DNA of 64,000 nt from Tricholoma matsutake (lineage: Eukaryota; Basidiomycota; Agaricomycetes; Agaricales; Tricholomataceae): the NCBI GenBank assembly GCA_026075535.2, contig AP026544.2, positions 10,230,001 through 10,294,000 on the forward strand, given 5' to 3'. Below, piece by piece: positions 55,501 to 64,000 of the stretch; within the stretch, counting starts at the first letter, position 1; each line of letters opens with the position of its first letter. Made by a program: the position numbers and the translations under genes. The notes under the pieces are model-generated. The model was not told where the DNA came from and searched no databases. It saw nothing but the letters and a program-made list of their open reading frames with translations.

Positions 55501-55983
55501 TGGAACTCATGATGACATCTGATCTTATCATATCACATGCCATACAACTCCAGAAGTGTGCAGCTGATCTTGAAAATGTGAAGTGCCACCTTATCGCAGC
55601 CAGGTGGGCATCTGTCCACCGGTTTGAAAAGGGTGTTTGTTTGTCAATCATGGACTTTGATTTCCAACCAGGTACACTCATGTTGGTATGCAATTCAGCA
55701 GTGGACAAGACGATGGATAAAACCAAGCCATGGTACTTTGGCCTGATGGTAGTGATCTGATGGTCAAAGGCTGGAACCTATATCCTTGGAGAATTAGATG
55801 GGTCCCTGTCTAAACTTAGATATGCAGCATTCCAGCTACTTCCCTATCATCCACAATCTCAAACAAGCCGTTCCATTCAAGGTCTTTCTGACATGTCCAC
55901 AGATGTCCTCAATGACATCACCCATGACTCCCCTCACCCTGAACAAGATTATTCACATTCTGATGACCCTGATGACACCTAAA
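52519..55983 (+). pseudogene. Element D RT, RNase H, integrase
   Basis: RT leader: LREEYYSQELANTMPTASNF, EEENLCHWIFRTHEDGFAW and YFDLVRIPIIEHILWFHKN. The RT core has KDGKALQLIHDLQLLNQVT, GCYGMFDLFVGFDQYALDKR, LTSILMGYTNSAQIFHGDV, and the catalytic MPYIDDVPVKGPS near 53570. RNase H: ILAVDSLWCAVGFILSQMG, SQSKIELYGLFQALCNVQ. Integrase: GAHDGLGHKG, but the Cys pair of the zinc finger is deleted; AYIDTFFMPKAGGYHYV, ETIVTDNGLAFVKALDW and QGPIE (E, followed by TGA). The end is KPWYFGLMVVI and an acidic tail to TAA 55983. Many breaks. Confidence 0.9.
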
Positions 55984-56290
55984 TTTCCATCACATTCATT
56001 TCCCTTCACGTTACTATCTGTTTTCTTTTCTTCCTTTATATATACATCTCAACACAATCCTGCTTTCATAGTGACATTGTGTTGATACCTTTGTTATACC
56101 TTCCTCCTATCTTTTCCATGTTCCCTACATGCCTGGATTTAAACTCCTCTGCTGTCACCTTCCTTTTTCCACCCCATTCCTGACAATCCCCATATGGTTG
56201 TTCAGATCCACCACATTTTGGTTTTGACTTATATTATGCATGACCTTGACACTTCATTCAAACCACAGTGACAATCCAACTCCATCCTAC
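55984..56290 (+). other. 3' region of element D
   Basis: TATATATACATCTC at about 56037 could be a TATA region. No frame of size. Probably untranslated sequence of D. Confidence 0.4.
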
Positions 56291-56524
56291 ATGACCACCA
56301 TGACCATCAGCTGGAATAGCACCTTTCCCATCTTGGGGGAAGTTGGATTGATCTTCCTTGTTGGTTTTCTTGTCCTCCTCTACTTTTTCCCTCCATTCAT
56401 TTTCTGAACTCCTGGAGACCAGCTCTTCACCTGTGACCATCCTGCTCCAATGGATTTGTGCATATACTGTCCTTCCAACCTATACCCCATCAACTCCTCC
56501 TATACATCCATATCCCAACTACAG
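56291..56524 (+). pseudogene. Short ORF with transmembrane segment after pol of D
   Basis: ATG 56291 gives MTTMTISWNSTFPILGEV, then a hydrophobic run of about 20 residues (GLIFLVGFLVLLYFFPPFIF), then TGA 56405-56407. The frame stays open for another 38 codons with three Cys and an N-S-S site (MDLCIYCPSNLYPINSSY) to TAA. A single TGA, as elsewhere in this window, suggests a mutated arginine codon. Located in the 3' part of D after integrase. Not similar in sequence to the frames in C and H. Confidence 0.4.
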
Positions 56525-56543
56525 TTGTAATTCATCCTCCCAT

Positions 56544-57657
56544 TGTAGTAGGTGGAGGGGGTTAGACTTATGACACATGCTGCAAGAACATGATTAATGT
56601 ATATTTTTGCTGGTATGTAAAAGTCTGTCTGTTCTAATAGAAACTGGCCCTTATAAAGGGACCGGTGGCTTGCACAAATAGTAATACAAATATATATAAA
56701 GACTGGGCAATATGCCCAGATCACTACATTCTCCCCTTCTGGCTTAGACCCATGGTCCAAACCAAAACCAAAGAAACAAGGTATATACAAGAAGCCATCA
56801 TCAAGAAAATGTTTTGTTTCCTTGCCCTTATGAGGGGAGGAGGAAGGCGGGGTTCTGAGTCGACGGTTGGTCAAGAGCCATCCTGCATCTGAGTGGAGTG
56901 GAGAGAATGGTGGGGTTAATGGGAGCCAGGTTTTGGGAGATACCGAGTCTGTCTCCTTGGCATTATACCCTTTCTTGTTTTGTTGACTTTGGGTGACTCG
57001 CGCATTGGGAAAACTTGACTGGATTCCTCCAGTCTTGGCAGTGAGATACTCACAGCCACCACACACTGTCTCTTGCACTCATTTTGGCTCGATTCTTCTC
57101 TGGCTTGGTTCGGTGAGGGGGGCCCAGGTAGGTCCATCCTCTGCCTGCATGATCAGGAGTCTCCAACACTTGGGAGGTAGATCCCTGACCAGGCTCTGAG
57201 GGCCTGGGAGTGGGGTTGGACTCAGCTGCAGCAGGGAACTGAGAGGGGCCCAGTCTGGGAGAGGAGTGAGCAACAGCAGTGGGAACTGTCATCATGGCAG
57301 GAGCAATATTCAACCAGGCCATGGGCAATTCCAGATGAATGGATAGGGAGCAAAGACTGGGGGGTCCCACCGATGGGGAAGCCACTGATCTCAGGCCAGC
57401 CACAGGAGATTCAGGAGTAGGTGCAGGATGAGGAGGTGCAGCGTGCTGGGAAGCCAACAACCCAGGGTTTCCACTCAAGGAGGATACCAGGTCTGTCATT
57501 TCAGGGTCTTGTTTCCGCTTAGATGGTGGTGGCTGAGTTAGGCACCTGGACCCTGGGGGTGACCAGGCTCTGTCATCAAGGGGGTGTCAACGGCGTTGGG
57601 TGCTGGTAACTGCTTCAGGCATTGAAGTATGTCTGAGGCAGGGGCAGAGTCTGTAAG
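56544..57657 (-). mobile_element. Fragment F: 3' end of an E-family element
   Basis: LTR at 56544-56728 (185 bp, TGTAGTAGG...ACTACA) is followed by the polypurine tract and the end of the extra coding region on the minus strand (frames 57499-57050 and 57137-56916). It shares GRGWTYLGPPHRTKPEKN and FPMRESPKVNKTRKG with element E. Homology stops near 57657, where fragment H begins. Confidence 0.85.
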
Positions 57658-57670
57658 GGGACTAGGGGGG

Positions 57671-58120
57671 TGCCCCATGTGCTTCTCCTATTTTTTATGT
57701 TCATTCTATATTTTTCCTCACTTCATTTCCTTCTATTCTTCATTTTCTATACTAATTTTCCCTTTCTATCACATTTGTGCATGTTGACAGTTTTATATTT
57801 AGAGGCAGAGCACCCCTTCCAACATCTACCCCTTGGTATGATGTCATTTGGCGCCCTTGACCTGCCTATCTCTGCCTTTTCTATTTTTAGACTATTATTT
57901 AATTTTCGCAGTCTTCACATATACTGGGCATTGGCAAAGGAGTCCTTAGAGTTTTCTCTTCAGATTTCTCTTTGCTAGGTGTGCCTCCAATCCCTGTACG
58001 ATGTAGTATAATTTTAACTTTGGATTTCCCTTTGCTAGAGGCTGAGTGAGGTTGCCCTTATAGTAGAAAACTCTCTCCTTATGTTAAGACTATAGGTCTT
58101 TAACTCAGGGTCGGCTTCGT
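57671..58120. other. AT-rich end of fragment H, possibly LTR
   Basis: No frame of interest. TTTGCTAGGTGTGCC and TTTGCTAGAGGCTGAG repeat weakly. TGCCCCATGTG at 57671 may be an LTR edge. Nothing else seen. Confidence 0.35.
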
Positions 58121-58125
58121 GTGTT

Positions 58126-58375
58126 ACAGTTGGAGGCTTTCCAACTGTCTCGTATTGCACTAGGAGACTTTCCTAGTGTATTGGGCTTCCTGCCTTCACT
58201 TGGGTACTTCCTCAAGTTGTTATGGCTTTCTGTACTCAGAGGCTTTCTGAGTAGACCGTCGGTTCATGTATCACAGTTGGAGGCTTTCCAACTGTCAAGT
58301 TTGGGTTATCACAGCTAGGGGCTTCCTAAGCTGTCGAGTTCGAGTGTATCACAACTAAGGGACTTCCTTAGTTGT
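58126..58375 (+). repeat. Row of seven stem-loops with a conserved GRCTT loop
   Basis: Seven palindromes at 58126-58148, 58158-58178, 58197-58219, 58234-58252, 58273-58295, 58311-58334 and 58351-58375. Stems are 7-10 bp and differ between units (ACAGTTGGA, CACTAGGA, ACTCAGA, ACAACTAAGG), but each pairs with its own partner. The loop is GGCTT or GACTT in six, TACTT in the third. Spacers share TGTCGAGTTCGAGTGTATCA-like sequence. Confidence 0.85.
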
Positions 58376-58536
58376 CGAGTGTTCTGGTTGAGTCTAAGAC
58401 CATTGGTTGAATTAGGTCAAGCTGAGGAATACAGACAGTATTACTACAGCTTATATATGGTTCAAGGATGTCTATTGTACAATTGGAATGTAAGATCGTT
58501 ATCAAGTATAAATAGAAAGAACAATAGACAAGACAG

Positions 58537-58674
58537 GCCTCATGCCTTGCATGAGGCGTCCGATGCCACGGAGTGCTGCGGTGCAGCATGTCAGAGAACA
58601 ATAAGAGATAAGCCTCATGCTATGCATGAGGCATCCGATGTCATGGATCCGATGTCAAGGATCCGATGTCACAG
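58537..58674 (+). repeat. Further hairpins and a 14-bp tandem repeat
   Basis: Two near-identical palindromes with arms GCCTCATGC / GCATGAGGC (58537-58557, 58612-58632), a hairpin TGCTGCGGTGCAGCA (58574-58588), and three copies of RATCCGATGTCA (58632-58674). It may belong to the LTR or leader of H. Confidence 0.7.
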
Positions 58675-58677
58675 ACC

Positions 58678-59236
58678 TCATGTAAAGGGGTTGTCGTACC
58701 ACGGTGCATGTGGGAGTGGGTTCAGGTGCATGGAGTCACCATGCGTCAAGGCATCTTCAATCGGAGATGAGTTGAGGCGAATGGAAAAATCAAAGTACCT
58801 GGCCTTGCCAGCATATGTCTGGTCATCGTGGGTTATGATAACAGAAAATCGTAACATCACCCTCTCTCTATCTTCGAAGTCACTGACTTCGAATAACATC
58901 TTTGTTCCTCCTCCGGGGTCTGGTTGGATGTGGTCTGGATAGGTGAATGGGCTGGGGTCGAGGGGTGCAATGGAGGAATAACTCGTGTCCAAACTCAGAC
59001 CATGATCAGGTTCTTCTGGTTCATGCTGCCTCAGGCAGTGGTGTCAGTGGGGTGGTATTCTCATAGAGAGATGGGTTCTCCATGGGGCGTTGTAGGATGG
59101 AGAATTTGATGTCTATAATTGGGGGTTCGGGTCTTGGTCAAAAGATTGCATAAAGGCAGAATGCAAAGGTAAGGGCTGTTGCAACAGCTAGGATCATGCC
59201 AATGACAATGGCGAGAATCTCTATTCCAGTGAGCAT
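58678..59236 (-). pseudogene. ORF with N-terminal transmembrane segment after integrase of H
   Basis: ATG 59236 reads MLTGIEILAIVIGMIL and then AVATALTFAFCLYAIF, a 28-residue hydrophobic helix, to TGA 59140-59138. The frame continues (PRPEPPIIDIKFSILQRPM, ENTTPLTPLPEAA) through two more TGA codons, then shifts into 58992-58678 with SPFTYPDHIQPDPGGGTK, DFEDRERVMLRFSVIITHDD and ARYFDFSIRLNSSPIED. Composition and the run of TGA stops suggest a once-intact protein of about 180-190 residues, a type II or N-anchored membrane protein. It occupies the env-like place between chromodomain and 3' LTR. No family recognised. Confidence 0.5.
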
Positions 59237-59315
59237 GGTTCATCTTTTTCTTTTCTAGGGGTGGTCCTTCTGTAGTTGGTTCAGTGAGTGTTTTTGGTCT
59301 TGGTTTCTACAGCTG

Positions 59316-60314
59316 TCATCGCTGTTTATATGCCCCTAGGATTGTCTTGGCATGTTTCAGGTTTCCCTCAGGTTCCCAGGAGTTCTCTGAGGTTGGGTAT
59401 CTGACCCACTTCACTAAGAAGTGCATGGTCCTTCCTTTCTTCTTATGTCCGATGATCGCTTCCACTTCATACTCCGATTCGCCTTCTATCAGGTCGGGCA
59501 GTGGTTCTGGGAAGTTCAGTCCATGAGTTTCGGTTTCTTTATATGGGGAAAGGAGCGCCACGTGGAACACTGGGTGTATCTTCCACTGTTCTGGCAGCTT
59601 CAGTTGGTAGGAGAGTGGGCTCAGGACCTTCTCGATAGTGAATGGTCCTTCTCTTTTCAGTGCGAGTTTCTTTGTTTGGTGCATCATTCTGAGGTTTTTT
59701 GCTTCTAGCCACACTCTGTCTCCTTCTTTGAATGGGGTGAAGTGCCTTGTCGTTCTTTCCGCCATCATTTGTCTGGCCAGCTCGTGAGTTGCCTTTGCTT
59801 CGTCTTGGGCCCATTGCAGTGCAACTATTCATTTTTCTATGGCTGGTATGTTTGTTTTCAGGTAGGGGAGAGGGATCACCTTGGGCTCATAGCCCATCAT
59901 GAGGTAGAACGGGGAGTTCTTCTGTATGGAGTGCGTTCTCTGGTTGTGTGTGAGCTCTGCGGTCGGGAGGAGGTGCTTCCAATTCTCCTGGTTGTTCGAG
60001 CAGAAGATCCATAAGTATACTTCCACTTCCTGGTTCACCCATTCTGTCTCCCCATCGGTCTGGGGGTGGTACGCTGTGCTCATCACCAGCTTGATTCCGA
60101 GCAATCTTCCTAGCTCCTGGAAAAGCTGCAAGGCGAATCTGGGATCCCTGTTGGAGATGATCTTGTCTGGGAGGCCAAATCGTTTGTAGACATTGTCTAG
60201 ATAAAGGGTGGCCGCTCCCAATGCATCTATTGTTTTCCTGCAAGGGATAAAAATTACCCCCTTTGTAAGCCCATGGTCTACCATGACCATGAGTGCATCA
60301 TAAGCATCGGACAA
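59316..60314 (-). pseudogene. Element H integrase and chromodomain
   Basis: 60314-59829: the core starts at DAYDALMVMVDHGLTKGV, KIISNRDPRFALQLF (second catalytic Asp replaced by Asn), and DGETEWVNQEVEVYL (Glu). A stop near 59829, then 59768-59316: HFTPFKEGDRVWLEAKNLR, KLALKREGPFTIEKVLSPL, and the chromodomain YEVEAIIGHKKKGRTMHFLV with SENSWEPEGNLKHA. The first catalytic Asp is lost by truncation at 60314. Confidence 0.9.
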
Positions 60315-61982
60315 ATGAGATGGTCAATGTACATGGCTGATTTTGACTACAACATTACCTACATCTGTGGCAAAGAAAACACCGCTGCAGATGCACTATC
60401 CCGCATGCCTGATGTCACACCAGATGCATGCCATGCTGCCTGTGCGATTGCATACACATGCAATGCACTGGCTGCACATGCCGCTGGCATACTAAACATC
60501 ACCACAGACCAGTCACTTCTCGATGCCATCATCACTGGCTATGAGACTGATTCCTTTGCCAAACAACTTATGAAGGATATTGACATGAGGAGCATTGAAG
60601 GGGCAACCCTCACCGATCAACTCCTCTATGTTGGCCGCCAACTTGTGATCCCACAAGATCTCAAGGTATACAAACTACTCTACAACCTGGCACATGATAC
60701 CTTGGGACATTTCGGCTTTGACAAAAGCTACAAATCCCTCTGTGGCTCTTATTACTGGCCAAACATGTGCTGGGACTTGGAAAATGCATACATCCCATCA
60801 TGCACTGAGTGCCAGCGAAACAAAAACCGGACCACAAAACCCACCGGTCCCTTGCACCCACTACCAGTATCTGACAACCACTTCAACACCATGGCCCTGG
60901 ATTTCATTGGCCCACTACCAGAGGAGAATGGAAAGGACACCATCCTGACCATGACAGACCTCCTCGGTGCTGACATATGCATCGTTGGCATTCACTCCTC
61001 ATATACTGCTGCCCAGGTCGCCGTTGTGCTCTTTGACGAATGGTACTGCAAAAATGGCCTCATGCTACACCTCATCTCTGACAGAGATGCATGTTTCACT
61101 GCCGACCTTTGGACTGCACTCCACAAGCTCACTGGCATTAAACTAAAAATGTCCACATCCTATCACCCTGAAACTGATGGGAGCAGTGAACAGACAAACA
61201 AAACCATCAACCAAGCCATTTGGTACCATGTTGACAACAACCAGAAGGGCTGGCTAGCTAAACTCCCCCATGTATGGTTCACCATCATGAACACCATGAA
61301 TGCATCCACTGGCCTCTCTGGTTTCCAACTCAAAACTGGCCGATCTCCATGCATCATCCTGTCTATTGTGCCCCTCACCGAAAATGCCACCACTGAGCAG
61401 ATCACTGCACACAACATCATTACACATGTCCACCTCAATGTTCAGGAAGGACAGGACAATCTCCTTGCTGCCAAAATTTGCCAGGCATATCACGCCAATG
61501 AGCACCGGGCACCAGAGGATGTCTAGGTTGGCGACCTTGTCATGCTCTCCACTGAAAATCACCGCCACAATTACAAATGCAAAGGCAAAACACGAAATGC
61601 CAAATTCATGCCATGACATGATGGTCCCTACACACTCACACATACCTTCCCTGAACACTCTGAATACACTCTCAAACTTCCCAACAACCCCAACACCTTC
61701 CCTGGGTTCCATGCACACCTACTAAAATGATATGTCCCCAATGACCCACTCCTCTTCCCTGACTGGGAGCCAGCTCGGCCAATGCCAATTGTCACTGAAG
61801 ATGGCACTGAGGAGTGGTACATTGACAAAATTGTGGATGCACGCCGACATGGCAGGGGTGTACAATACCTTGTCCGTTATGAAGGATACAGGAAAGAACA
61901 TGGGGAGTGGTGCCCCAGCTATGAAATGGCCGACACTGATGCCCTTGACTGGTGGGAAGATAAAAATGGGACAGAGGTCTGA
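60310..61982 (+). pseudogene. Element G RNase H end, integrase, chromodomain
   Basis: The open frame to 61526 (about 400 codons of G) begins inside RNase H (YMADFDYNITYICGKENTAA, DALSRMPDV). Then the integrase zinc finger (LAHDTLGHFGFDK; SCTECQRNKN), and the core MALDFIGPLPEENGK, LISDRDACFTADLW and DGSSEQTNKTINQA (D, D, E). After a TAG near 61526, a TGA near 61615 and another near 61727 it continues to a chromodomain (EWYIDKIVDARRHGRGVQYL, YEGYRKEHGEWCPSYE) and TGA 61980-61982. The apparent start at 60273 belongs to H sequence and is not a true start. Confidence 0.92.
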
Positions 61983-62000
61983 GACCCACACAAGTTTTTC

Positions 62001-62013
62001 AAGTGGGGAGGAG
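62001..62013 (+). promoter_or_regulatory. Polypurine tract of element G
   Basis: AAGTGGGGAGGAG ends at the TG of the LTR at 62014. Confidence 0.8.
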
Positions 62014-62856
62014 TGTAAGTCTGGCCCCACAGACTCACAACATTACGACAAGTTAATTTACCTACACTGCTGTTACACACTTCCATGGCGCCGGCACACC
62101 ACAAACATCGCCGACACAACCACCCTCGCTGCTGACACAACCACTGGTGATAGCACAGCCACCTACAGTGCATAAACAACTCACTAACACCAGACATACC
62201 AATGTCTGTGTTACATTACTACACCACCATTAAACACTTCCATGGGGCTGGCACAGCCACACACATCGCCGACACAACCACCCTTATCGCCAGCACAGCC
62301 ACCGGCGATAGCATAACCACCTATGGCACATAAACAACTCACCAACACCAGATATACCAATGTCTGTGTTACAGTGAGTTATGGCCACCCTACACTGCCA
62401 ACACACTCCCACGGTGCCGACACAGCCACACACATTGCCGACACAATCACCCTCACCACCAGCACAGCCACCGGCGAATACAACAACAACAACTGGCGAC
62501 TTGCATCCTGGCAACGGCACCATACATCCTTATTACCCTTCTATCCACATCCAGCAGTGCCGACATGATTCTATTGATGTGGTACCTTCCTATTTTGTGA
62601 CTATGCCCGATGCGGCCTTCCCAAATCACACACTACGCTTGATGTGGCCTTTTACTTACATGGTCAATCTTTTTCTTATATATTACTTATTTTTTATTCC
62701 TTAACCTTTGTTCCTACTTCCATGCAATGAAGGTATAGTAACTTCCTATTCCTTTATTTGTAGTAACTTATGGTTCCTACTTCCATGCAACAAAGATAAT
62801 TTGATCCTGTCTTTTAGTAAACCTAAGTCTAGTGTAGGCTGCCAAACTTGGCAACC
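62014..62856 (+). repeat. 3' LTR of element G
   Basis: About 843 bp, TGTAAGTCTGGCC to GTAGGCTGCCA. A related copy lies inverted at 63449-64000. It contains two and a half units of about 157-167 bp (from 62077, 62234 and 62402) built on CACTTCCATGG...CATCGCCGACACAACCACC. AT-rich R/U5-like part after 62650. Confidence 0.8.
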
Positions 62857-63448
62857 TTCCAGCCTTCTCAACCTAGTCAAGAAGTTCTATCACCCTTTGC
62901 GTGCTGGTGCATGCTTGAACAAATCTGTCCAGTCCTTGGCACCCATAAGGGCCAAGTAAGTACCCAGGGCTGCCAGTTCATTGCACACAACAAGCAGCTC
63001 CCAGGTGGACTCACCTACACTCCATTTCACTTCCAATTCCAATGCACATCCCTTCCACTGATGGGACCTGATTTCCTCTACCCACCATTTGGCGTCATCA
63101 GGGGCACCGAAGTCATAAGGATCCAGATGTCACCTGTTGGGAAACTGGACATCATCACTTGCACAATGTGGTCATAACAGGTTCACATGGAACCTGTTGT
63201 GTAACCGCCAACTCTTGAGTTCAGTGGATAAGTCCAATTCATAGTTGGAAGTGTCTGGGTAGTTTCGCAGGACCTCATACAGTCCTACAAATTTGGGAAG
63301 GAGCTTACTGGCCCTACCCTTGGGCAGGGTCAGGTTCTTAGTAGATAGGTATACCCTCTCCCCTGGCTTGATATCAGGCTCCTTTCCACACCGCTTGTTG
63401 GTGTGGAACCCTTGGAATACACACTCAGTGATTGGAAGGATGCTGAGT
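62857..63448 (-). pseudogene. E-family integrase/chromodomain fragment
   Basis: It aligns with 45330-45930 of element E over its whole length: the minus strand carries the C-terminal integrase part and the start of the chromodomain, with breaks. The ends coincide with the two G LTRs, so it is a slice of target DNA between two G insertions or a relic of rearrangement. Confidence 0.82.
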
Positions 63449-64000
63449 TTGGCAGCCTACACTAGACTTAGGTTTAGTAAAAGACAGGATCAATTTATCT
63501 TCATTGCATGGAAGTAGGAACCATAAGTTACTACAAATAAATGAATAGGAAGTTACTATACCTTCGTTGCATGGAAATAGGAACAAAGGTTAAGGAATAA
63601 AAAATAAGTAATATATAAGAAAAAGATCAACCGTGTAAGTAAAAGGCCGCATCAAGCATAGTGTGTGATTTGGGAAGGCTGCATTGGGCATAGTCACATA
63701 ATAGGAAGGTACTGCATCAATAGGATAATGTCGGCACTGCTGGATGTGGATAGAAGAGTAATAAGGATGTATGGTGCCGTTGCCAGGATGCAAGTCGCCA
63801 GTTGTTGTTGTCGTATTCGCCGGTGGCTGTGCTGGTGGCGAGGGTGATTGTGTCAGCGATGTGTGTGGCTGTGCTGGCACCATGGACATGTGTAATGGTG
63901 GTGTAGTAATGTAACACAGACGTTGGTATGTCTGGTGTTGGTGAGCTGTTTATGTGCCATAGGTGGCTGTGCTATCTCCGGTGGCTGTGTCGGCAGCGAG
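63449..64000 (-). repeat. Second LTR of the G family, inverted, runs off the window
   Basis: Reverse complement of 62014-62856 from its 3' end (TGGCAGCCTACACTAGACTT at 63450) to the tandem units. The element it belongs to lies to the right, or it is a solo LTR. Confidence 0.85.

Larger units (their letters stand above)
40671..56540 (+). mobile_element. Ty3/gypsy element D, split by two insertions
   Basis: The gag end and protease (40680-41427) and the RT to integrase part (52519-55983) belong to one element: excising MITE 2 (41428-42266) and element E (42401-52518) with their duplications brings the protease next to the RT leader. Neither LTR was identified; the 5' side is cut near C and the 3' side by the LTR at 56544. 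Confidence 0.8.
57661..60312 (-). mobile_element. Fragment H: 3' half of a Ty3/gypsy chromovirus
   Basis: Minus strand: integrase core and chromodomain (60314-59316), a membrane-type ORF (59236-58678), then a hairpin-rich region (58674-58126) and AT-rich sequence to 57661, which probably includes the LTR. The 5' half is missing: at about 60310 the integrase core abuts RNase H of element G in the opposite orientation. Confidence 0.8.

Noticed and set aside
58126..58375. CRISPR array
   Set aside because: The units are hairpins with variable stems, not identical repeats with unique spacers, and the context is a eukaryotic retroelement.
60273..61526. A single gene starting at 60273
   Set aside because: The first dozen codons are antisense integrase sequence of H; homology to G begins only near 60310.

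Overview
The window looks like a transposon graveyard from a filamentous fungus, most probably an Agaricomycete (mushroom-forming basidiomycete). The evidence is the set of element types: Ty3/gypsy retrotransposons with chromodomains, large Rep/helicase Helitrons with a DUF6570-like N-terminal part, hAT-like MITEs with 8-bp target duplications, and introns of about 48-70 bp with CTAAC branch sites. No intact host gene was recognised. Almost every coding region has frameshifts or stops. The stops are largely TGA where an arginine codon is expected, and the two LTRs of one element differ almost only at CpG sites, which fits decay of methylated CpG.

Layout. 1-1.7 kb: minus-strand Helitron Rep fragment. 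1743-2231: hAT-like MITE. 2.7-6.1 kb: broken exons of an unrecognised gene family. 6277-23081: Ty3/gypsy element A, with matching TCTCC target duplications, 593-bp LTRs and an antisense spliced ORF near its 3' end. Nested in A are complete Ty3/gypsy element B (11268-17497, inside the RNase H of A) and a 2.1-kb DNA element (20808-22901, inside the 3' LTR of A). 23.8-24.1 kb: another exon of the unknown family. 24.6-27.0 kb and 32.5-34.3 kb: more copies of the composite repeat family that inserted in A. 27.1-31.7 kb: degenerate Helitron on the minus strand. 35201-35794: solo LTR of the A family. 36.1-40.7 kb: 5'-truncated Ty3/gypsy element C. 40.7-56.5 kb: Ty3/gypsy element D, split by a second hAT-like MITE (41428-42266) and by complete 10.1-kb element E (42401-52518, minus strand). 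56.5 kb to the end: joined pieces of F (a relative of E), H (minus strand), G (plus strand), another E relative, and an inverted second LTR of G.

The genes shown do not form a host pathway. They are the replication genes of several transposons (gag, protease, reverse transcriptase, RNase H, integrase; Rep/helicase). Target duplications at six insertions give the order of nesting. The less ordinary material is: (i) a repeat family in which each copy combines a GGGCCCAAATGATG palindrome, an intron-like module, GC-rich hairpins and tRNA-like promoters; (ii) a row of seven stem-loops whose stems vary but still pair while the loop stays G-R-C-T-T or close to it (58126-58375); (iii) non-standard ORFs downstream of integrase in five elements, three with a hydrophobic segment and one antisense and spliced; (iv) a cysteine-rich reading frame at 33269-33828.
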